A DNA stretch of 9,471 bases, from positions 1 through 9,471 of the forward strand of contig JBGUZS010000205.1 of the NCBI GenBank assembly GCA_045223835.1, read 5' to 3'. The notes below the pieces were generated by a model, which searched no databases, was not told where the DNA came from, and saw nothing but the letters and a program-made list of their open reading frames with translations. Positions 5,552 to 9,471 of this stretch are shown piece by piece. Both the position numbers and the translations under genes were made by a program. Source of the stretch: UBA1774 sp045223835 (GTDB lineage Bacteria; Bacillota; Clostridia; Oscillospirales; Oscillospiraceae). Position 1 is the stretch's first letter. Every line of letters begins with the position of its first letter.

Positions 5552-7069
5552 ATGATGAGATTCATTCGAGGAAAAAGGCGGGAGGCCCGGGGCTGGCATC
5601 CCCCGGTAAAGCCGCAGTATCCGGGCGTGCCGGAGCCTGGGGCGCTGCGGTCGCTGTTTCGGGACTGCGGGGACTTTCGCGCCCTGGATCTGCGGTTGGG
5701 GGGCGCGGAGGGGCGGCTCACCGGGACCCTGTGTTATCTGGATGGTCTGGTGAACGGGGATGCGGTGGGGGAGGCGGTGATCCGTCCCCTGACGGAGGAG
5801 GAGCGCTTCGGCGCGGCAGCGGAACCGGAGAAGGCGGCGGCTCTGGCCCGGGAGGCCTTGGCCTGGTTCTACTCCTTCCGTATCCGCCGGAGCCTGGAGG
5901 AGACGGCGGAGGACCTGGTGGAGGGCTGCTGCGCCTTGGTGTTCTCCGGCCTTGCCCTGACCTTCGAGACCAAGGCCTCCCTGGGCCGGGGGGTGGAGCA
6001 GCCGGAGACGGAGAAGACCGTCAAGGGGGCAAAGGAGGCCTTTACGGAGATCTATCGCCAGAATACCGCCCTGCTTCGCCGCAGGCTCAGATGTCCCGAA
6101 CTGAAGCTCCGGGAGCTGACGGTGGGACGGCGCAGCCGGACCAGGGTGGGTATCCTGTATATCGAAAGCCTCACCGACCCCTTGCTGGGGGAGGAGATCC
6201 AGAGCCGTCTGGAGCGGCTGGATCTGGACGGCCTGATGAACTCGGGGGACCTGGAGGAATACCTTCTGGAAAAAAGCTCTCCCTTTCCCCAAATGCTGGC
6301 AACGGAGCGGCCGGACCGCTTCGCCATGGAGCTGCTCCAGGGCCGGGCGGGACTGCTGGTGGATGGCTTGCCCCTCGGCTTTCTCTTTCCCGCCACCCTG
6401 GCGGAGACGCTGCGCGTGCCGGAGGATACCGCCGCCCATTTCGCCGTGGCCTCGGTGCTGACCCTCCTGCGGTACCTGGCCCTTTTCCTCTCCGTGCTCC
6501 TGCCGGCCCTGTATGTGGCGGTGACCATGTATCATCAGGAGATGGTGCCCACGAGGCTCCTGCTCTCCATCATCCAGTCCAAGCAGGATGTGCCCTTTTC
6601 CACGGCGGGGGAGACGCTGGGGATGCTGGTGGCCTTTGAGCTGCTCCAGGAGGCAGGCCTGCGTCTGCCCGCCACCATCGGCCAGTCCGTGAGCATCATC
6701 GGCGCCCTGATCGTCGGCCAGAGCGCCGTGGAGGCGAAGGTCATCTCCCCGGTGGTGGTGATCGTGGTGGCTATCGCCGGGATCACGGGCTACACCATGC
6801 CCAACCAGGATATGGCCGCCGCGCTGCGCCTTTGCCGCTTCGCCATGGTGATCCTCTCCGTGGGCCTGGGGCTTTTTGGCATGGTGACGGGCGTTCTCCT
6901 GCTCCTTTACTACCTCTGTACGCTGGAGCCCTTCGGCACGGCTTATCTTTCTCCCTTCTGCGACGGGAGCTTTCGGGAGGTGCTTGGGGTCGTGCTGCGG
7001 CAGCCGCTGCCCCGGATAAAGTACCGCCTGCCCTGGCTGAAGCCTGCAGACAAAAGGAGACAGAAATGA
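5552..7069 (+). CDS. Spore germination protein, GerA family A subunit (GerAA/GerKA-like)
   Basis: This 505-residue subunit of an inner-membrane germinant receptor senses nutrients in the dormant spore; recent work on the family supports an oligomeric ion-channel role. A basic, soluble N-terminal region (about 1-265) carries the signature GVEQPETEKTVKGAKEAF (147-164) and NTALLRRRLRCPEL. The membrane part follows: GRAGLLVDGLPLGFLFP (264-280), helices near 302-325, 376-395, 397-416 and 429-455, the EMVPTRLLLSI motif (330-340) and the conserved IGQ-x-x-x-IxGAxIVGQSAVEA block (376-395). The C-terminal tail is basic. The ATG at 5552 (an ATG at 5555 is equally possible) has no ribosome binding site; no better start exists within the first 60 codons. 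Its stop overlaps the next start as ATGA. The specific paralogue name cannot be assigned. Confidence 0.93.
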   Translation: MMRFIRGKRREARGWHPPVKPQYPGVPEPGALRSLFRDCGDFRALDLRLGGAEGRLTGTLCYLDGLVNGDAVGEAVIRPLTEEERFGAAAEPEKAAALAREALAWFYSFRIRRSLEETAEDLVEGCCALVFSGLALTFETKASLGRGVEQPETEKTVKGAKEAFTEIYRQNTALLRRRLRCPELKLRELTVGRRSRTRVGILYIESLTDPLLGEEIQSRLERLDLDGLMNSGDLEEYLLEKSSPFPQMLATERPDRFAMELLQGRAGLLVDGLPLGFLFPATLAETLRVPEDTAAHFAVASVLTLLRYLALFLSVLLPALYVAVTMYHQEMVPTRLLLSIIQSKQDVPFSTAGETLGMLVAFELLQEAGLRLPATIGQSVSIIGALIVGQSAVEAKVISPVVVIVVAIAGITGYTMPNQDMAAALRLCRFAMVILSVGLGLFGMVTGVLLLLYYLCTLEPFGTAYLSPFCDGSFREVLGVVLRQPLPRIKYRLPWLKPADKRRQK

Positions 7070-8190
7070 GGATATGGCGCCTTTTGGCTCCGGCGCTGGC
7101 CCTGATCCTGCTGACCGGGTGCGGCGGCCGCTGGGTCTACAGCGATTACCGGGAGATCGACCAGATGGAGCTTATCCAGGCCCTGGGGATGGATGAGAAG
7201 AGGGGAGAGATCACCGTGACCGCCTCCACCGGCGGGCCGGAGGAACCGGTCGTGCTGCGGAGCGCCTCGGCGAGCATCAGCCGGGCAATGCGTCAGCTGC
7301 AGGACTATACCTCCCGGAAGTATATCTTCTTCGGCCATACGGCCCACCTGCTTCTGGGCGAGGCGGCGGCGGAGCAGGGCGTGGGCAAATACCTGGAGCA
7401 TATGGAGCGCAGCGCGGAAATGCGCCTGAACACGTTCCTTTATGTGGTGCGGGGCGGCACAGCCCAGGATGCCATATCCAACGCAGGCAAGTCGGGAGAC
7501 GGGGCGGTGGATCTGCTCACCTCTCTGGAGAAGGATGTGCAGCTCATGAGCGAGAGCCATGTGTTCACCTGTGGGGAAACGGCGGAAATGCTTGCGGAGC
7601 GGGATTGCTGCCTGGCGGCGGCCGTCTCCCTGGTGCGGCAGGAGGGCATCCTTTCCGGGGAGGACCCGATCACCCTGGCCGCCGAAGGGTATGCCATTTT
7701 GAAGGAGGGCAGGCTGGCGGGGTATTTAGATCCCGACCTGGCCAGGGGAGCAAATCTTCTCATGGGTCTGGGGGGAGAGGATATCCTGGAGGTGCCGGAT
7801 GGAACGGGGGCATGGGCAGCCCTTCGGCTGATCCGCAGCCGGGTCCGGTACCAGCCTGCGTATCGGAAGGGTGAGCTGGCCTCCCTTCGGGTCCGGGTGG
7901 AATTGGACTGCAGCCTGGATGAGCATTGCTCCCCGGCGGACGACCTCGACCGGGAGAGCCTGATGAGGCTGGCTGAAGGAGCTGAGGAACTGGAGCTGGA
8001 GCGTATTTGCCGGGTGCTGGAGCGTTCCCGGACCTTGGGTGCGGATTTCTGCGGCGTCGGTCAGCAGGTGCGCGCAAGTCATCCCCTGGCCTTCGATGGG
8101 ATGCGGGTGCCCTGGGCGGAAAGGTTCCCGGAGCTGCCCCTGGAAGCGGAGGCGGTCTGCCGGCTCCTCCGGACCCGGGATATGGACTGA
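7066..8190 (+). CDS. Ger(x)C-family spore germination lipoprotein (C subunit)
   Basis: This 374-residue lipoprotein C subunit of the germinant receptor is anchored on the outer face of the spore inner membrane. A short basic start and hydrophobic core end in the lipobox LLTGC, with Cys19 the predicted lipidated residue. The family hallmark follows: REIDQMELIQALGMDEKRGEI (29-49). Further family-like parts are the segment around 83-99 (SRKYIFFGHTAHLLLGE) and a C-terminal domain from about 200 onward. The C-terminus is slightly short for the family and ends in an acidic RDMD. I chose the ATG at 7066 because AAGGAG lies 7-8 bases upstream, it overlaps the A-subunit stop (ATGA) and it gives a proper lipoprotein signal. 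The open frame extends upstream to 6832, but that part only overlaps the A gene. Confidence 0.92.
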   Translation: MRIWRLLAPALALILLTGCGGRWVYSDYREIDQMELIQALGMDEKRGEITVTASTGGPEEPVVLRSASASISRAMRQLQDYTSRKYIFFGHTAHLLLGEAAAEQGVGKYLEHMERSAEMRLNTFLYVVRGGTAQDAISNAGKSGDGAVDLLTSLEKDVQLMSESHVFTCGETAEMLAERDCCLAAAVSLVRQEGILSGEDPITLAAEGYAILKEGRLAGYLDPDLARGANLLMGLGGEDILEVPDGTGAWAALRLIRSRVRYQPAYRKGELASLRVRVELDCSLDEHCSPADDLDRESLMRLAEGAEELELERICRVLERSRTLGADFCGVGQQVRASHPLAFDGMRVPWAERFPELPLEAEAVCRLLRTRDMD

Positions 8191-8206
8191 ACGCCGGAGG
8201 AAAACC

Positions 8207-9310
8207 ATGAAAGAGGATATCGTCACCCTGCGCCAGTATTTGGCCGCTGTTTTCCTGGCCCTGTTTTCCCCTGTTTCCCGGCTGCTTCCGGGAGCCGCTG
8301 CGGGAATCGCCGGCTCCTCCGGCTGGATCGCTCCGCTCCTGGCCCTGCTCCCCCTGGCGGGACTGGGGACGGCCATGCATTTCCTGCTGCGCTTCGAGGG
8401 CGGGAGCATTGGCCTGGGCGAGGCTCTGCAGCGCAGCCTGGGGAATTTCCCGGGAAAAGCCCTGACCCTGCTTCTCGCCCTGTGGATTGTATTCTACGGC
8501 GCTTTTTTGCTGCGCAGCGGGGCGGAGCGGCTCATCTCTGCGGTCTATCCCTCTGCAGGTCCCGCTTTCTTTATTCCTCCCGTTCTGGCGCTGTGCATCC
8601 TGGCGGCCGCCGGCCGGCTTCGCTATGCCTTTCGCTGCTGCACGGTGATCCTGCTCCTGTTTGCCGGGACTTTGCTGCTCATCTATCTCCTGGCCCTGCC
8701 CAGCGTGAAGCTCTCCTATCTCTGGCCCCTGCGGCTGCGGGAGCCGGGGAGACTTGTCCTGTCTGTCCTCCCCGCGGCGGATGTGATGAGTCCCTGGGTG
8801 TATTTCACCTTCCTCCGGGGCTATGTGCGGGAAGACAAACGGGCTCTTGCCCGGGGTCTGAAGGGGATGCTTGCGGCGGTGCTCAGCGCGGCGCTGCTCT
8901 TGGTCTGTACCCTGGGCGTCCTGGGGCCGGAGCTGTCCGCGGGACAGCCGTATCCCTTTTTCGTCATGGTCAAAAATCTGAGCGTTTTTCATGTGATCCA
9001 GCGCATCGAACCCCTGGTGGTGACCGTGTGGCTGATGACGGATTATGCCTGTATCACGCTGGCTTTGGCGTCGGCGGCGGAAGCCCTGAGCGGCGTATTC
9101 CCCGGGAAACGTTCCCGCTATGTCCTCCTGTGCGGCCTGACCATGCTGGCACTGAGCTTTCTGATCGCCCCGGATGGAGAGGCGTTGGCCCGCTTGTCGA
9201 ATCGGGTCGTGCCGACGGTGAACCTGGCGATCGCCTTCCTGGGGATGCCCCTGCTCCTGCTGGCGAAGATATGCACAAAAAAGTTGAAAATGTGGAAAAA
9301 TGGGGCTTGA
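8207..9310 (+). CDS. GerAB-type endospore germination permease (B subunit)
   Basis: This 367-residue APC-superfamily membrane protein has about ten hydrophobic helices (approximate centres 20, 50, 95, 128, 153, 193, 228, 278, 311 and 345). It matches the GerAB/GerKB pattern and normal family length (about 360-370). In this family the B subunit binds the germinant, such as an amino acid. The sequence does not reveal the ligand. The typical central SPW-type stretch after helix 6 is visible (ADVMSPWVYFTFLRG, 191-205). The ATG at 8207 has GGAGG six bases upstream and starts 16 bases after the lipoprotein stop. The longer open frame back to 8039 overlaps the C gene and lacks a ribosome site. It is the last gene of the A-C-B operon. 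Its Lys-rich tail (TKKLKMWKNGA) is encoded by DNA that also forms A-tracts upstream of the next promoter. Confidence 0.92.
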   Translation: MKEDIVTLRQYLAAVFLALFSPVSRLLPGAAAGIAGSSGWIAPLLALLPLAGLGTAMHFLLRFEGGSIGLGEALQRSLGNFPGKALTLLLALWIVFYGAFLLRSGAERLISAVYPSAGPAFFIPPVLALCILAAAGRLRYAFRCCTVILLLFAGTLLLIYLLALPSVKLSYLWPLRLREPGRLVLSVLPAADVMSPWVYFTFLRGYVREDKRALARGLKGMLAAVLSAALLLVCTLGVLGPELSAGQPYPFFVMVKNLSVFHVIQRIEPLVVTVWLMTDYACITLALASAAEALSGVFPGKRSRYVLLCGLTMLALSFLIAPDGEALARLSNRVVPTVNLAIAFLGMPLLLLAKICTKKLKMWKNGA

Positions 9311-9335
9311 CAAGGGATAGCGTCGATGGTATATT
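9277..9335 (+). promoter_or_regulatory. Strong housekeeping promoter with phased A-tracts
   Basis: TTGACA (9307-9312, perfect) and TATATT (9330-9335, 5/6) are spaced by exactly 17 bases, with a predicted start near 9342. A-tracts at 9277-9282, 9287-9290 and 9296-9300 recur at 9-10 base intervals just upstream of the -35. That matches the placement of an UP element or curved activating DNA. The -35 box overlaps the permease stop codon (9308-9310), and the A-tracts lie inside the coding sequence. Confidence 0.75.
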
Positions 9336-9341
9336 AGACAA

Positions 9342-9471
9342 GCTCGCCGCTGGGCGGGCCCTTTCTCCGAGCGAACTGTAGTTTGCGAGGAAGAGGAGGA
9401 GCGACCGAATGAAAGCGAGCTTTCACGGCCCCTGCGGAAACCGCGGAAGCGAAGCCCATGAGGTCAGCGAC
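9342..9471 (+). ncRNA. Structured leader or small RNA, unidentified, truncated by window end
   Basis: Directly after the strong promoter come stacked hairpins. GCTCGCC (9342-9348) pairs with GGCGGGC (9353-9359). GCGAAC (9371-9376) pairs with GTTTGC (9381-9386), extended through a symmetric GA/GA internal loop to TCC (9366-9368) with GGA (9389-9391) and beyond. GAAAG (9411-9415) pairs with CTTTC (9420-9424), and GCGG with CCGC closes an AAA loop near 9435-9445. By eye I find no consensus for T-box, S-box, L-box, TPP, cobalamin, glmS, RNase P, tmRNA or SRP RNA. It may instead be the 5' leader of a gene starting at 9409. The first hairpin, followed by CCCTTTCT, could also serve as a weak terminator for the permease operon. 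Confidence 0.35.
9409..9471 (+). CDS. Possible start of a coding region, partial at right edge
   Basis: An ATG at 9409 follows GAGGAGGA (9393-9400) with 8-base spacing, and the frame stays open for the 21 codons to the window end. The visible peptide, beginning MKASFHGPCGNRGSE, matches no family I recognise. The same DNA folds into hairpins, so this could equally be a chance purine-rich stretch in a structured RNA or a short leader peptide. Confidence 0.22.
   Translation, partial: MKASFHGPCGNRGSEAHEVSD

Noticed and set aside
7760..9313. 517-residue open frame on the minus strand across the Ger C and B genes
   Set aside because: It is Gln/His/Arg/Gly/Pro-rich with no recognisable domain. The opposite strand encodes two clear germination proteins, so it is a GC-driven shadow.
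9385..9404. Second copy of the left-edge dispersed repeat
   Set aside because: Only short pieces (GCGAGGA, GGAGCGAC) match and their spacing is wrong, so this is likely coincidence.
9361..9471. glmS ribozyme, T-box or lysine riboswitch in the right-edge leader
   Set aside because: Purine-rich GAGGAAGAGGAGGA has a superficial likeness, but the invariant blocks of these classes (for example TTCGGCGGATG or the T-box GGTGGTACC-type sequence) are absent from the visible part.
1..9471. CRISPR array, insertion sequence, tRNA or rRNA
   Set aside because: I saw no spaced direct repeats, transposase motifs, terminal inverted repeats or tRNA/rRNA signatures on either strand.

Overview
The window comes from a GC-rich, endospore-forming Firmicute, most likely a Clostridia member of the gut Oscillospiraceae type. 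The evidence is a complete spore-germinant-receptor operon, strong AGGAGG-type ribosome binding sites, sigma-A-like promoters and an S-layer-homology (SLH) anchored exoenzyme. Genus and species cannot be read from the sequence. Long antisense ORFs overlap nearly every gene and are a by-product of high GC.

Layout. Positions 1-128 are non-coding and hold a dispersed-repeat-like palindrome plus hairpins. 129-1502 (minus) encodes a secreted SGNH/GDSL hydrolase with three C-terminal SLH repeats. A 110-base divergent region (1503-1612) separates it from a two-gene plus-strand operon (1613-3287): a KduD-like short-chain dehydrogenase and a compact amidohydrolase starting at GTG. An intrinsic terminator (about 3296-3329) closes that operon and lies against the end of a convergent minus-strand operon. 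That operon is mgtE (Mg2+ channel/transporter) followed by a HAD-family hydrolase whose start region overlaps the mgtE stop. A 113-base divergent region (5439-5551) holds the mgtE promoter and a candidate forespore promoter. The plus-strand germinant-receptor operon follows in the order A-C-B: GerA-type subunit (5552-7069), Ger(x)C lipoprotein (7066-8190) and GerAB-type permease (8207-9310). The last codons of the permease gene contain phased A-tracts and the start of a near-consensus promoter. It reads into a strongly foldable sequence that runs off the window.

How the genes work together. The three Ger proteins should form one inner-membrane receptor of the dormant spore. MgtE and the HAD protein are probably co-expressed. 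The dehydrogenase and amidohydrolase probably act on the same small polar metabolite or sugar acid, which is unidentified.

I found no clear new multi-gene system. The items most worth a second look are the strong promoter and structured RNA at the right edge, the ribosome-site-less start of the germination operon directly behind a sigma-G-like -10 box, and the HAD protein lacking the usual second catalytic aspartate.
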